A stretch of DNA of 64,000 nucleotides from an uncultured Eubacteriales bacterium (lineage in GTDB: Bacteria > Bacillota > Clostridia > Oscillospirales > Acutalibacteraceae). The stretch is from assembly GCA_900316385.1 (NCBI GenBank), contig ONCP01000004.1, positions 1 through 64,000 of the forward strand, given 5' to 3'. This document shows, piece after piece, positions 9,516 to 18,170 of the stretch; position 1 is the stretch's first letter, and each line of letters opens with the position of its first letter. The position numbers and the translations under genes are program-made. The notes under the pieces were generated by a model that searched no databases, was not told the origin of the DNA, and worked only from the letters and a program-made list of their open reading frames with translations.

Positions 9516-9523
9516 GTTATCTG

Positions 9524-11419
9524 TTATTTGAGTATTCTGACCGAGTTGATAACGCAGAGCATACATACTCCCGTGTCGGCGATCACTCCGAGCCAGATCG
9601 GAGCAAAGCCCAGAGCGGCAAGAATAATGACCGACGCCTTGACCGCGAGCGAGAAGATGATGTTCGCCTTTGAGGTGTTTACGGCCTTTTTGGCTATTTT
9701 AAAAGCGGGAACAAGCGGTTTCAGATTTCCGGGGCTCAGTACTGCGTCTGCCGAGGCGATAGCCGCGTCTGAGCCGAGACCCATCGCGAATCCGCAGTCG
9801 CTTGCCGCGAGAACCGGTGCGTCGTTTATTCCGTCGCCGATAAAGCACACTGTCTTTCCGCTTTCTTTAAGACTTTGTACCTTTTTGAGCTTATCCTCGG
9901 GAAGAAGCGAAGCGTAAACCTGAGTGATATCCAGTTCCTTCGCCGCCTTTTGTGCGTTGTCCTTTGAATCACCCGTCAGTATCGTCCTGGAGGTAACTCC
10001 GAGCTTTTTCAGACCGTTTATAGTTTCTTTCGCTTCAGACCTCACAGCGTCGCTCAATTCAAATTTTCCGATCACATTGTCGTCCACGGCAACATAAACT
10101 CCGTCGGAGCGGTTAAGCGCTTTTCCTCCTGCGCAGGTGACTTTATGTCCCTTTAAATACGCCGTGACACCGTCGCCCGACCGCTCGCTGTAATTTTCCA
10201 TCTTGATCGGCTCTCCGTCGTATTCGTCAACTATCGCTTTTGCGATAGGATGAGAGGAATGTCTTTCGACTGACGCCGCGAGAGCCAGTACCTGTTCCTT
10301 TGTATATTTATTGTATGTGATTACATTCGTGACCTTCAGCTTTCCTTCGGTAAGCGTTCCCGTTTTATCGAACACTACGGCGTCGCATTTAGCGATCGCC
10401 TCAAGGTATTTGCCGCCTTTGATAAGAGCGCCTGCTCTTGACGCCGCGCCGATACCTGAAAAATAGGCGAGAGGCACGCTGATAACGATAGCGCAGGGAC
10501 AGGAGGCCACAAGACAAACAAGACCTCTGTAAATCCAGCCTGTAAGATTCCCCAGAAATATCGGAGGGATAAAAGCGATCGCCAGCGCGATAACCATTAC
10601 AATAGGCGTGTAGACGGACGCGAACCGTGTTATCAGCTTTTCGTTATTGCTCTTTACGGCAGAGGCTTCCTCAACCATTTTGATGATTCTTGAAGCGGTA
10701 GAGTTTTCAAAGCTTTTTGTTACTTTGGCAGTTACAAGTCGTTCTCCGTTAATCATTCCGCTTAACAATTCACTGCCTGCGGATTTTTCAACAGGTACGC
10801 TTTCGCCCGTGATGGCGGACGTGTCAAAAAACGAACGTCCGTCAGTTATAACGCAGTCGAGCGGAACCTTTTCAAACGGCTTGATAACAATTGTATCTCC
10901 GATCTCAACCTTTTCGGCGTCCCTGATTTGTTCCTTGCCGTCAACGATAACAGTTGCTGTTTCAACTTGGATGTTTGCGAGCTTTTTAATGCTTTTGCGC
11001 GATTTCTCAACGGCAAAATCCTCGAGCAGTTCTCCGATACCGAATAGCACGGTAACCATAGCGCCTTCTACAAATTCTCCCAGCGCGAACGCCGCTATAA
11101 CTGCGACGGACATCAGGATCGTCTCATCTATTCTCAGCTTTATTATCGATTTTACGCCTTCGATAAATACCTCGTAGCCCGAAAGGACAATTGCCAAAGC
11201 CGAAAGAACAGCGGTAATAACAGGGGAGAGAGCAAATAACTCTGTCAGAAAAGCCGCGATCGTCAATATAATAGAAACAGCGAGCAGGTATTTTTCTAAA
11301 TTAGAATCATTATGCTCATGATTGTGGCCATGCTCGTGATTATGGCTGTGTTCATGATGCTCATGCTCGTGATGCTCGTGCTCGTGATGCTCGTGGTGTT
11401 CACAATGCTTGCATGCCAT
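9524..11419 (-). CDS. heavy-metal P1B-type ATPase (Zn/Cd/Co exporter type)
   Basis: 631 residues. Instead of an HMA domain the N-terminus (residues 4-37) is an extreme His/Glu-rich tail (HEHHEHEHHEH pattern), suited to zinc buffering or sensing. The membrane CPC motif sits in VASCPCAIVISVP; the actuator TGES is in DTSAITGESVPVEK; the phosphorylation site is DKTGTLTEG; and GDGINDAPVLAASDCG forms the hinge. CPC with the SVP sequence after it fits the Zn/Cd/Pb class. It is 17 bases downstream of an SmtB-like repressor whose metal ligands match zinc sensing, so zinc or cadmium efflux is the best inference. Confidence 0.92.
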   Translation of the reverse strand: MACKHCEHHEHHEHEHHEHEHHEHSHNHEHGHNHEHNDSNLEKYLLAVSIILTIAAFLTELFALSPVITAVLSALAIVLSGYEVFIEGVKSIIKLRIDETILMSVAVIAAFALGEFVEGAMVTVLFGIGELLEDFAVEKSRKSIKKLANIQVETATVIVDGKEQIRDAEKVEIGDTIVIKPFEKVPLDCVITDGRSFFDTSAITGESVPVEKSAGSELLSGMINGERLVTAKVTKSFENSTASRIIKMVEEASAVKSNNEKLITRFASVYTPIVMVIALAIAFIPPIFLGNLTGWIYRGLVCLVASCPCAIVISVPLAYFSGIGAASRAGALIKGGKYLEAIAKCDAVVFDKTGTLTEGKLKVTNVITYNKYTKEQVLALAASVERHSSHPIAKAIVDEYDGEPIKMENYSERSGDGVTAYLKGHKVTCAGGKALNRSDGVYVAVDDNVIGKFELSDAVRSEAKETINGLKKLGVTSRTILTGDSKDNAQKAAKELDITQVYASLLPEDKLKKVQSLKESGKTVCFIGDGINDAPVLAASDCGFAMGLGSDAAIASADAVLSPGNLKPLVPAFKIAKKAVNTSKANIIFSLAVKASVIILAALGFAPIWLGVIADTGVCMLCVINSVRILK

Positions 11420-11436
11420 AGCGATTCTCCTTTCCG

Positions 11437-11733
11437 TTACTCCAAAACGTGGTCAAGTCCCATTTCGATGATTTTTTTAACATGATCGTCGTCAAGTGAA
11501 TAGTAGATCTGTTTTCCCTCACGGCGAAGCTTGACGAGCTTGTTGGTTCTCAGCACACGAAGCTGATGGCTGATCGTGCTTTGCTCCATTCCCAGATTTT
11601 CGGCTATTTCTCCGACCGAGCTCTCGTTTTCCGAGAGGGTATACATAATCCTCAGTCTGGTTGAATCGCCGAAAACCTTGAACAGATCGGCAAGCTCAAA
11701 AAGTATTTCAATATCAGGTACGTTGTTATTCAT
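11437..11733 (-). CDS. ArsR/SmtB family metal-responsive repressor
   Basis: 98 residues with a winged helix-turn-helix (SVGEIAENLGMEQSTISHQLRVLR). The C-terminal helix contains D-x-H, ten residues, H-x-x-E (in DDHVKKIIEMGLDHVLE), the spacing and identity of the alpha-5 zinc site of SmtB. No alpha-3 CVC-type cysteine site is seen, arguing against an arsenic or pure cadmium sensor. It should repress its own operon with the exporter and release it when zinc is in excess. An inverted-repeat operator lies just downstream of its promoter. Confidence 0.93.
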   Translation of the reverse strand: MNNNVPDIEILFELADLFKVFGDSTRLRIMYTLSENESSVGEIAENLGMEQSTISHQLRVLRTNKLVKLRREGKQIYYSLDDDHVKKIIEMGLDHVLE

Positions 11734-11756
11734 AATATCGCCTCACTTATCTGAAA

Positions 11757-11776
11757 ATATGAATATGTGTTCATAT
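11757..11776. promoter_or_regulatory. SmtB/ArsR-type operator
   Basis: ATATGAA, six bases, TTCATAT: a perfect dyad of the TGAA-N6-TTCA type bound by ArsR-family repressors. It covers the expected transcription start just after the -10 box, ideal for repression. Confidence 0.8.
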
Positions 11777-11785
11777 GTTATTTAT

Positions 11786-11814
11786 AATATATCATTTATC
11801 TTATTCAAAGTCAA
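11786..11814 (-). promoter_or_regulatory. promoter of the metal-resistance operon
   Basis: TTGACT and TATATT on the minus strand with 17-base spacing, directly upstream of the operator. Confidence 0.7.
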
Positions 11815-11934
11815 GATGATATCAATATATTTAAAAAAATTTTAAAAAATCTGATTCAGTGAGATAAAACGAGTATATGGCGGAATAACGGAGGAAATAT
11901 ACGGTTTTTGACTATTATTTGACTTTTACTGACT

Positions 11935-11963
11935 TTGACTTTCTCTGACTTTAACGCTATAAT
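11935..11963 (+). promoter_or_regulatory. promoter of the ctsR operon
   Basis: TTGACT, 17-base spacer, TATAAT. The -35 hexamer is itself part of a TTTGACT heptad, so CtsR binding would block it. Confidence 0.85.
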
Positions 11964-11975
11964 CAAACCATAAAA

Positions 11976-11992
11976 GGTCAAAGAAAGTCAAA
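11976..11992 (+). promoter_or_regulatory. CtsR operator
   Basis: GGTCAAA, three bases, AGTCAAA: the tandem heptad recognised by CtsR, located just after the -10 box. Reverse-oriented heptads (TTTGACT, CTGACTT) are repeated at about 11918-11953 over the -35 region, giving at least two operator arrays. Confidence 0.85.
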
Positions 11993-12015
11993 CGACCATA
12001 GGAGATGATTAAAAA

Positions 12016-12468
12016 ATGCGTATCAGTGATTTGGTGGCCCAGCATATTCTCTCAATGCTGGATGAAAGCGGAGGCAACGCGGAGATCAAGCGTAACGAGC
12101 TGGCGAACGACCTTGGATGTGTACCGAGCCAGATCAATTACGTAATTACCTCGCGGTTTACGCCTGAACAGGGTTATATCGTTGAGAGCCGCAGAGGCGG
12201 CGGAGGATATATCCGAATCACAAGAGTGAAGATGGATAAAAGCACCGCCATAATGCATATAGTTAATTCGATAGGCAAAACTCTTGATAAAGCGACCGCC
12301 GAGATTATGATCAAGAATATGTATAACCAAAGCGTTATAGACATCACAACCGCAAAGCTTCTCGCCGCGGCGATGTCAGAGAGAGTATACATCGAGGTAC
12401 CTCAGGCGTACCGTGATGTTCTCAGAGCGAGAATTTTTAAGAATATGCTTATTACATTATCCGAATAG
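12016..12468 (+). CDS. ctsR: heat-shock repressor CtsR
   Basis: 150 residues, beginning MRISDLVAQHILSMLDES, with the winged HTH including the conserved glycine loop SRRGGGGYIRITR that senses temperature in this family. The C-terminal helical domain is the target of McsB. It represses its own operon and other clp genes via the heptad operators seen upstream. First gene of the four-gene order ctsR-mcsA-mcsB-clpC. Confidence 0.97.
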   Translation: MRISDLVAQHILSMLDESGGNAEIKRNELANDLGCVPSQINYVITSRFTPEQGYIVESRRGGGGYIRITRVKMDKSTAIMHIVNSIGKTLDKATAEIMIKNMYNQSVIDITTAKLLAAAMSERVYIEVPQAYRDVLRARIFKNMLITLSE

Positions 12469-12480
12469 GAGGTATTGATT

Positions 12481-13029
12481 ATGAAATGTCAAAACTGTAA
12501 GAAGAACGACGCTACTACTCATGTAAAGCGTATGATAAACGGAGTGACCGAGGAATACGAGCTTTGCGCCGAATGTGCCGAAAAGCTTGGATACGGCAAT
12601 ATTTTCAATGATATAAGGAGTGATTTTGAAAATTCCTTCTTCGGCGGCTTCAATTCGCTGTTCAACAGCTTTTTTGAAAACGCTCTTCCCGCGAGAACTC
12701 AGGCTACGCGCTGCGAGACCTGCGGAGCAAGCTATAATGATATCAAGCGCACGGGAATGATGGGCTGCGCCGATTGCTACTCGGTTTTCCGTGATGAGAT
12801 CATGCCGACAGTTGTCAGGGTTCACGGAAACACTGTTCACTGCGGAAAGAACAGCCCGAGCTATAAGGCTGAGACTGTTGAGAAATCCGAAGAAAAGGTT
12901 GAGGAAAAACCTGTTTCCGAGCTCGATTCGCTAAAGAAGGAGCTTGAAACGGCGATCGAAAATCAGGAGTTCGAGAAAGCCGCCGAGCTTCGCGACAGGA
13001 TCAAGGCTATGGAGGAAAACAATGAGTAA
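12481..13029 (+). CDS. mcsA: McsA, activator of protein arginine kinase
   Basis: 182 residues. Four zinc-binding CxxC pairs (CQNC, CAEC, CETC, CADC) lie in the first two thirds and a UVR motif (FEKAAELRDRIKAMEE) at the C-terminus. McsA stimulates McsB. The start at 12481 is chosen because AGGAGG lies 7 bases upstream; a TTG two codons earlier is unlikely. The end overlaps the start of mcsB by 8 bases. Confidence 0.93.
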   Translation: MKCQNCKKNDATTHVKRMINGVTEEYELCAECAEKLGYGNIFNDIRSDFENSFFGGFNSLFNSFFENALPARTQATRCETCGASYNDIKRTGMMGCADCYSVFRDEIMPTVVRVHGNTVHCGKNSPSYKAETVEKSEEKVEEKPVSELDSLKKELETAIENQEFEKAAELRDRIKAMEENNE

Positions 13030-14008
13030 TATAGTAATTGAAACGAGGATACGCCTCGCCAGAAACCTGAAAAAATACCCGTTCCCGATCAGACTCGGCA
13101 GAGCGGGCAAGGAAGAGGTAGCGAATATAATTATCGACGCGGTAAAAAACTCAAACTCTCCGCTGGCTGATGAGCTTGATGTGATTTGGGTCAAGGATCT
13201 GACTGAATATGAGAGAGCCTCACTTGTTGAGAAAAGGCTTGTCAGTCCTGAGTTTGTCTCGGACAGCGACGGCAAAGCTCTTATCCTTTCAAAGGACAGG
13301 ACGATGTCGATCATGCTGAACGAAGAGGACCATATAAGGCTTCAGATTTTCAGCAAGGGCTTTGAGCTTGACAAAGCTTTTGATATCGCCGATAAGCTCG
13401 ATACTCTGCTTGACGAGAATCTTGAGTTTGCCTTTGACGAAAGTCTGGGATATCTTACTCAGTGCCCGACCAATCTCGGTACGGGAATGAGAGCGAGCGT
13501 TATGCTTCATCTTCCCGCGTTGAAAGCGGGAAGAGCGGTATCGCGTATCGCAGGAAATCTCCAGAAGCTCGGTCTCACTATAAGAGGAGCTTTCGGAGAG
13601 GGCAGCGAACCCAAGGGCGCCGTTTATCAGCTATCCAATCAGGTGACGCTGGGTATCAGTGAAAAATCCGCGATAGAGAATTTAAAGAATATCGCAGAAC
13701 AGCTTGTAAAGCGCGAGCTTGACGCTCAGAAGCGTATGTCTGCGAGTATTGAAGCTCAGGACAAGATCATGAGAAGTCTCGGCGTTCTGAAATACGCCAG
13801 ACAGATAAGCTGCGATGAGGCCTTGGAACTGCTTTCTAACGTAAGGTTCGGAATAAACTGCGGTTTGATCGATAGTATCGGCGTTGATGACGTAGATAAA
13901 ATCGCGGAAAAGATCCGACCCGCGACTATTATGTCCGAAAACGGCGAAATGTCCGCCGAACAGCGTGATAAGGTGAGAGCTGAAATTATTAACAAGGCGC
14001 TTTTATGA
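13022..14008 (+). CDS. mcsB: protein arginine kinase McsB
   Basis: 328 residues in the ATP:guanido phosphotransferase fold. Present are SNIVIETRIRLARNLKKYPFP at the start, the NEEDHIRLQ substrate loop, GYLTQCPTNLGTGMRASVMLHLPAL with the catalytic cysteine, and RGAFGEGSEPKGAVYQLSNQ. It phosphorylates arginines on CtsR and on proteins destined for ClpCP. Start placed at the ATG overlapping the mcsA stop; a longer frame through mcsA is rejected. Confidence 0.96.
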   Translation: MSNIVIETRIRLARNLKKYPFPIRLGRAGKEEVANIIIDAVKNSNSPLADELDVIWVKDLTEYERASLVEKRLVSPEFVSDSDGKALILSKDRTMSIMLNEEDHIRLQIFSKGFELDKAFDIADKLDTLLDENLEFAFDESLGYLTQCPTNLGTGMRASVMLHLPALKAGRAVSRIAGNLQKLGLTIRGAFGEGSEPKGAVYQLSNQVTLGISEKSAIENLKNIAEQLVKRELDAQKRMSASIEAQDKIMRSLGVLKYARQISCDEALELLSNVRFGINCGLIDSIGVDDVDKIAEKIRPATIMSENGEMSAEQRDKVRAEIINKALL

Positions 14009-14106
14009 AAATGAATAAATGAAAAAGTGATTTAATGTCCGCGGTAAGCTTGTCTGTACAGCTTGCCGAAATGGGACAGCGGACAAATAAAAAGGAGGTA
14101 TGTGTT

Positions 14107-16524
14107 ATGTATGAATTCAAAGGTTTTACCAGCAAGGCTAACAAGGCTCTGAATCTCGCCATGAAATCGGCAGGAGATATGGGCCACACTTATATCGGAA
14201 CCGAGCATATCCTGCTCGGTCTGGTCAAGGAAGGCAGCGGAGTAGCCGCGACCGCGCTTATTGACGCGGGCCTCAAGGTCGATGAGCTTGAACGCAGGAT
14301 CAAAGACGCCTCGGGTTACGGCAGACCTGTTACTCTCACACCGCGTGACTTTACTCCCAGAGCAAAGAGAGTTATGCAGAACGCCGTGGTAATCGCTTCC
14401 AGAACAGGCAGTTCATATGTAGGTACCGAACATTTGCTTATCAGTATCCTTCAGGAGGACGACAGCTACGCTTACAGCTTCCTTAACGAGCTTAATGTCA
14501 ATATGAATACCGTAATGGACAGCACCGAGAATTTTGTCGGAGACGGTGAAAAGGGCGAAGCCGCAGGCGGTGATAAAAAGTCTCTTGATAAATTCGGCAG
14601 AGACCTTACTAAAGCCGCGAAAAACGGTGAGATCGACCCCGTTATCGGCAGAGAAAAGGAAATCGAGAGAGTTATCCAGATCCTTTCTCGCCGTACAAAG
14701 AACAATCCTGTCCTTATCGGCGAACCGGGCGTAGGTAAAACAGCGGTTGCCGAGGGCTTGGCTCTGAAAATCGTTGAGGGTCAGGTTCCCGAGATTTTAA
14801 AGGACAAGAGAGTTGTCAGCCTTGACCTTACAGGTATGATCGCAGGCTCTAAATACAGAGGCGATTTTGAGGAAAGAATCAAATCCGCGATTGACGAGGT
14901 AAAGAACAGTAAGGATATCATCCTCTTTATTGATGAGCTCCATACGATCGTCGGAGCAGGCTCCGCGGAGGGCTCGACAGACGCTGCTAATATTTTGAAG
15001 CCGTCGCTCGCGAGAGGTGATTTCCAGGTTATAGGTGCGACAACCGTTTCCGAATACAGAAAGTACATCGAAAAGGACGCCGCGCTTGAGCGCAGATTCC
15101 AGCCCGTCAATATCGGCGAGCCGAGCGAGGAAGAGGCGGAGCAGATATTGCTCGGACTCAGAGACCGCTATGAAGCACATCACAAGGTCAAAATCTCAGA
15201 CGAGGCGATCAAAGCCGCGGTTGAGCTGTCGTCAAGATACATCTCAGACCGTTTCCTTCCCGATAAGGCGATCGATCTTATCGATGAGAGTGCTTCAAAG
15301 GTAAGGCTCAAGAGCCTGACCGCGCCGCAGAATCTCAGAGAGCTTGAGGAAAAAATCAATAGCCTTGACGGAGAGAAGCAGAGCGCTGTCAACGAGCAGG
15401 AGTTTGAGAGAGCCGCCAAGCTTCGTGACGAGCAGAAATCGCTTCAGGAGCTCCTTGACGCCGAGACAAAGAAGTGGAACGACGTTAAGTCCTCCGCTAC
15501 GGGAGAAGTGACCGCCGAGGATATCGCCGAGGTAGTTTCGGATTGGACGGGGATCCCCGTTGTTCAGCTCACCGAGGAGGAGAGCGAGAGACTTCTCAGA
15601 ATGGAAGGTATTCTCCACGACAGAGTCGTCGGTCAGGATGAGGCTGTAAAGGCAGTAGCAAAGGCTATCAGACGCGGCAGAGTCGGTCTTAAAGACCCCA
15701 AGAGACCTGTGGGCTCGTTCATCTTTTTGGGACCGACAGGCGTTGGTAAGACAGAGCTTTGCAAGGCGCTCGCGCAGGCGATGTTCGGTGATGAGAACGC
15801 GATGATCCGTCTTGATATGTCCGAGTTTATGGAAAAACATACTGTCAGTAAGCTTATCGGCTCGCCTCCGGGCTATGTAGGCTATGACGAGGGCTCCGCC
15901 TTTACGGAGAAGGTCAGAAGAAAGCCGTATTCCGTAATCCTCTTTGACGAGATCGAAAAAGCGCACCCCGATGTTTTCAACGCCCTGCTCCAGATTCTTG
16001 ACGACGGTCGTCTTACAGACAGTCAGGGCAGAACCGTAGATTTCAAGAACACGGTTATCATTATGACAAGTAACGTCGGCGCGCGGCTCCTCACAGAAAA
16101 GCAGAATACACTCGGCTTTGCGGATGAGGGCAAGGAAAAGGCAGAGGAAGAAATAAAGAAGCTTGTGCTTGATGAGCTCAAAAAGACCTTCCGTCCCGAG
16201 TTCCTTAACCGTATTGACGACATAATCGTGTTCAATAAGCTCACCACCGATGAGATCAGGGAGATCGCCTCAAAGATGCTCGATAATCTCAAGAAAAGAC
16301 TCAAGGCGCTTGAAATCGACGTTGAGTTTACCGATAAGGCCGTTAGCGCTATTGCTGACGAGGGCTTTGATGAGAACTACGGAGCCCGTCCGCTCAGACG
16401 AGCGATAACTTCAAGGATTGAAGATGAGCTCTCGGAGAAAATCCTTGACGGAACCGTTAAAAAGGGCGGGAAAATCATTTGTGATTACGACGAAGGCAAC
16501 TTCGTTTTTAACGAAAAATCATAA
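14107..16524 (+). CDS. clpC: ATP-dependent Clp protease ATP-binding subunit ClpC
   Basis: 805 residues. The N-domain ([18 protein letters not shown], repeats to about residue 145) is followed by AAA-1 with Walker [11 protein letters not shown], a UVR middle segment ([17 protein letters not shown]), AAA-2 with Walker [11 protein letters not shown] and the sensor GARPLRRAI. It unfolds substrates for ClpP, including arginine-phosphorylated proteins. The start was chosen from the AAAGGAGG at 14092-14099; the earlier in-frame ATG lacks a ribosome site. A structured leader (14038-14085, nested complementary arms) separates it from mcsB. Confidence 0.96.
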   Translation: MYEFKGFTSKANKALNLAMKSAGDMGHTYIGTEHILLGLVKEGSGVAATALIDAGLKVDELERRIKDASGYGRPVTLTPRDFTPRAKRVMQNAVVIASRTGSSYVGTEHLLISILQEDDSYAYSFLNELNVNMNTVMDSTENFVGDGEKGEAAGGDKKSLDKFGRDLTKAAKNGEIDPVIGREKEIERVIQILSRRTKNNPVLIGEPGVGKTAVAEGLALKIVEGQVPEILKDKRVVSLDLTGMIAGSKYRGDFEERIKSAIDEVKNSKDIILFIDELHTIVGAGSAEGSTDAANILKPSLARGDFQVIGATTVSEYRKYIEKDAALERRFQPVNIGEPSEEEAEQILLGLRDRYEAHHKVKISDEAIKAAVELSSRYISDRFLPDKAIDLIDESASKVRLKSLTAPQNLRELEEKINSLDGEKQSAVNEQEFERAAKLRDEQKSLQELLDAETKKWNDVKSSATGEVTAEDIAEVVSDWTGIPVVQLTEEESERLLRMEGILHDRVVGQDEAVKAVAKAIRRGRVGLKDPKRPVGSFIFLGPTGVGKTELCKALAQAMFGDENAMIRLDMSEFMEKHTVSKLIGSPPGYVGYDEGSAFTEKVRRKPYSVILFDEIEKAHPDVFNALLQILDDGRLTDSQGRTVDFKNTVIIMTSNVGARLLTEKQNTLGFADEGKEKAEEEIKKLVLDELKKTFRPEFLNRIDDIIVFNKLTTDEIREIASKMLDNLKKRLKALEIDVEFTDKAVSAIADEGFDENYGARPLRRAITSRIEDELSEKILDGTVKKGGKIICDYDEGNFVFNEKS

Positions 16525-16534
16525 TAATTCAGCG

Positions 16535-16589
16535 AAAGGCGCTGTGAAGTATGAAGTTATCCGCTTCGTTGCTTCACGCGCCTTTTTTT
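16535..16589 (+). terminator. terminator of the ctsR-clpC operon
   Basis: AAAGGCGC plus GTGAAG pair with CTTCAC plus GCGCCTTT around a structured loop, followed by a run of seven Ts. Confidence 0.85.
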
Positions 16590-16600
16590 AAAAAAAACTA

Positions 16601-16629
16601 TTGACAGACTAATAACCATTAGTTATAAT
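16601..16629 (+). promoter_or_regulatory. promoter of the TetR-family unit
   Basis: TTGACA, 17-base spacer, TATAAT, a consensus sigma-A promoter. Its spacer, -10 box and start site lie inside the 43-bp dyad. Confidence 0.9.
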
Positions 16630-16649
16630 TTAACTAATGGTTATTAGTC
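16607..16649. promoter_or_regulatory. double TetR-type operator, 43-bp perfect dyad
   Basis: A 19-base arm beginning GACTAATAACC is repeated perfectly in inverse orientation across a 5-base centre. Each arm is itself a near palindrome (ACTAAT-AACC-ATTAGT), so the site looks like two adjacent repressor-dimer sites covering promoter spacer, -10 and transcription start. Confidence 0.85.
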
Positions 16650-16662
16650 TTTGGAGGTAGCT

Positions 16663-17250
16663 ATGACAACACGGGATAAAATATTGAATGAAACTCTGAC
16701 GCTTTTTGCCGAGAACGGCTATGACGGAACGAGCGTGGAACAAATCGCCGAGAATGTCGGTATCAAAGCGCCGTCGCTCTACAATCATTTCAAGGGTAAG
16801 GAAGATATTTTGAAAGCGCTGATCGATATGGCGGAAGCGCGTTATGAGGAATTTTTCGGCTCTGACAGGCAAATCGGCAAGCTGCCCGAAAACAAAGAAG
16901 AATTTATCCAATCGGCGGTACAAAGAGTAGCTTTTACCATGAATGATCCGATGATCCGTAAAATGCGCAAATTCCTTGTGCGCGAGCAATTCAGGAGCGA
17001 ACGCTTTGCCGAGATGACCACGAAACATCAGCTCAACGGAATACAAGGAATGTACGCCAAGATCATCAAAGGTATGATGGGTCAGGGTTTGTTTAAAGAG
17101 GATGATCACGAGCTGCTCGCGACCGAGGTGACCGCGCCCGTCGCTCTCTGGGTCGCAAAAGCCGACAGACAGCCGCAATGCGCGCAGGAATGTATGAAAA
17201 ACATCGAAAAACACGTCCGACATTTTTGCGATGTGTATATGAATGAATAA
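16663..17250 (+). CDS. TetR/AcrR family transcriptional regulator
   Basis: 195 residues. The N-terminal HTH reads TTRDKILNETLTLFAENGYDGTSVEQIAENVGIKAPSLYNHFKGKEDI in pieces typical of TetR; the C-terminal two thirds form the ligand-binding helical domain. It should repress its own promoter through the dyad at 16607-16649. Start chosen at the ATG 6 bases after GGAGG. Downstream are remnants and a YjdF-like gene on the same strand, so the regulator may once have controlled a longer unit; ligand unknown. Confidence 0.92.
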   Translation: MTTRDKILNETLTLFAENGYDGTSVEQIAENVGIKAPSLYNHFKGKEDILKALIDMAEARYEEFFGSDRQIGKLPENKEEFIQSAVQRVAFTMNDPMIRKMRKFLVREQFRSERFAEMTTKHQLNGIQGMYAKIIKGMMGQGLFKEDDHELLATEVTAPVALWVAKADRQPQCAQECMKNIEKHVRHFCDVYMNE

Positions 17251-17377
17251 ATTTGGAGGAAAGCTATGCGATTACGCTGAAAGCGGAACGGTCGGCGAAG
17301 AACTGTTAAAGGAGATCGCCTCACCGATGATCCCCGAGGAGCAGTATGCTCAGATCGTCAATGGAACCGTCAATTGA
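17243..17377 (+). pseudogene. remnant of an unidentified gene after tetR
   Basis: A 44-codon frame overlapping the end of tetR, ending in IASPMIPEEQYAQIVNGTVN. A good GGAGG site at 17254-17258 is followed by ATG at 17265, but that frame stops after four codons, while the coding-looking frame is offset. This is the pattern of a gene that kept its start and its last ~35 codons around an internal deletion. No family is recognised with confidence. Confidence 0.4.
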
Positions 17378-17780
17378 ATCCAAGCTGACGGTTTACTTTG
17401 ACGAGCCGTTCTGGGTGGGTGTGTTTGAGAAGCTGGACGGCAAAAGGCTCTCGGCGTGCAAAGTGGTGTTCGGCGCGGAGCCGACCGACGCTCAGATTTA
17501 CGCCTTTATCCTGAGGTATTTCAATCAACTGCGATTCAGCCCGCCCGTTAAAACAGAAATCAAGCAAAAAGCGGATAATCCGAAGCGTCGTCAGCGAAAC
17601 GCGCATAAACAGCTTGAAAAATCAGGCGTCGGCACCAAATCACAGCAAGCTTTGCAAAAGCAGTATGAGGAAAACAAGCTCGAACGCAAGCAGCGATCCC
17701 ACGAGCAAAGGGAAGCCGAAAAGCTGCTGCAATTCGAACTGAAACAACAAAAACGCAAGGAGAAACACAGAGGGCATTAG
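17346..17780 (+). CDS. YjdF family protein (DUF2992)
   Basis: 144 residues. The N-terminal core ESKLTVYFDEPFWVGVFEK, then LSACKVVFGAEPTDAQIYAFIL, matches the YjdF/DUF2992 family; the C-terminal half is a long, strongly charged helix rich in Lys, Gln, Glu and Arg, as in other members. Biochemical role unknown; in other Firmicutes the gene is often under a riboswitch sensing azaaromatic compounds, which is not seen here. GAGGAG lies 4 bases before the ATG at 17346; ATG at 17361 is an alternative. Likely co-transcribed with tetR. Confidence 0.8.
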   Translation: MLRSSMEPSIESKLTVYFDEPFWVGVFEKLDGKRLSACKVVFGAEPTDAQIYAFILRYFNQLRFSPPVKTEIKQKADNPKRRQRNAHKQLEKSGVGTKSQQALQKQYEENKLERKQRSHEQREAEKLLQFELKQQKRKEKHRGH

Positions 17781-17781
17781 C

Positions 17782-17934
17782 GTGAGCAGAATGATTATTT
17801 GTAATGCGGCGAACTTTATAACGTCTGTCAGAGTATTGTGCAGCCTCGCACTGCTGTTCTGTATGCCGCTGTCGCTGCCGTTTTATGCGTTATACACAGC
17901 CGCCGGATTATCCGATATCTTTAAGACGAGTTAA
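17782..17934 (+). pseudogene. 5' fragment of a CDP-alcohol phosphatidyltransferase gene
   Basis: 50 codons from a GTG start: SRMIICNAANFITSVRVLCS and then FYALYTAAGLSDI. This matches the beginning of CDP-alcohol phosphatidyltransferases (NxxTxxR, then GLSD-x-x-DG). The reading breaks exactly where the catalytic DG...AR...G...D motif should follow; from about 17915 the DNA is the IS transposase fragment in the opposite orientation. The gene was cut by the insertion or by a deletion joined to it. Confidence 0.75.
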
Positions 17935-18170
17935 GAATTTTTGCCCTTTTTCCTGAACGTGAGCCATATTATTGTAGCTTTCATAACCTCTATCGGTAGT
18001 AAAGATAGTCGGGGTATCAGAATTATACCTGTCAACCATATCGACAAATGCTTTATGTTCGTTTTGATGGCGATATTTCTGAACAACAGCGTCGGAATAT
18101 GTACAGGAGCACAAGTCGTAAAGAGCATTGAGATGATAGAGGTTGAAGGTGGAGTTTTGGTTTTTGCTTA
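17908..18170 (-). pseudogene. IS4-like transposase fragment (middle part)
   Basis: About 85 codons of a DDE transposase: FNLYHLNALYDLCSCTYSD, HQNEHKAFVDMVDRY, TPTIFTTDRGYESYNNMAH and EKGQKFLTRLKDI. The DRGYESYN block carries one of the catalytic aspartates. There is no start codon region: the element's 5' leader joins directly to internal coding sequence, indicating an internal deletion, and the 3' side stops at the phosphatidyltransferase junction. The other broken copy (36086-36872) keeps the C-terminal part instead. Confidence 0.8.

Noticed and set aside
9405-9523. T-box or leader-peptide attenuator ahead of ilvB
   Set aside because: The promoter leaves a leader of about 25 bases and no T-box core or run of Ile/Val/Leu codons is present.
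12944-13021. Longer mcsB start inside mcsA
   Set aside because: Those 26 codons are the mcsA UVR region in another frame; the conserved McsB start is at 13022.
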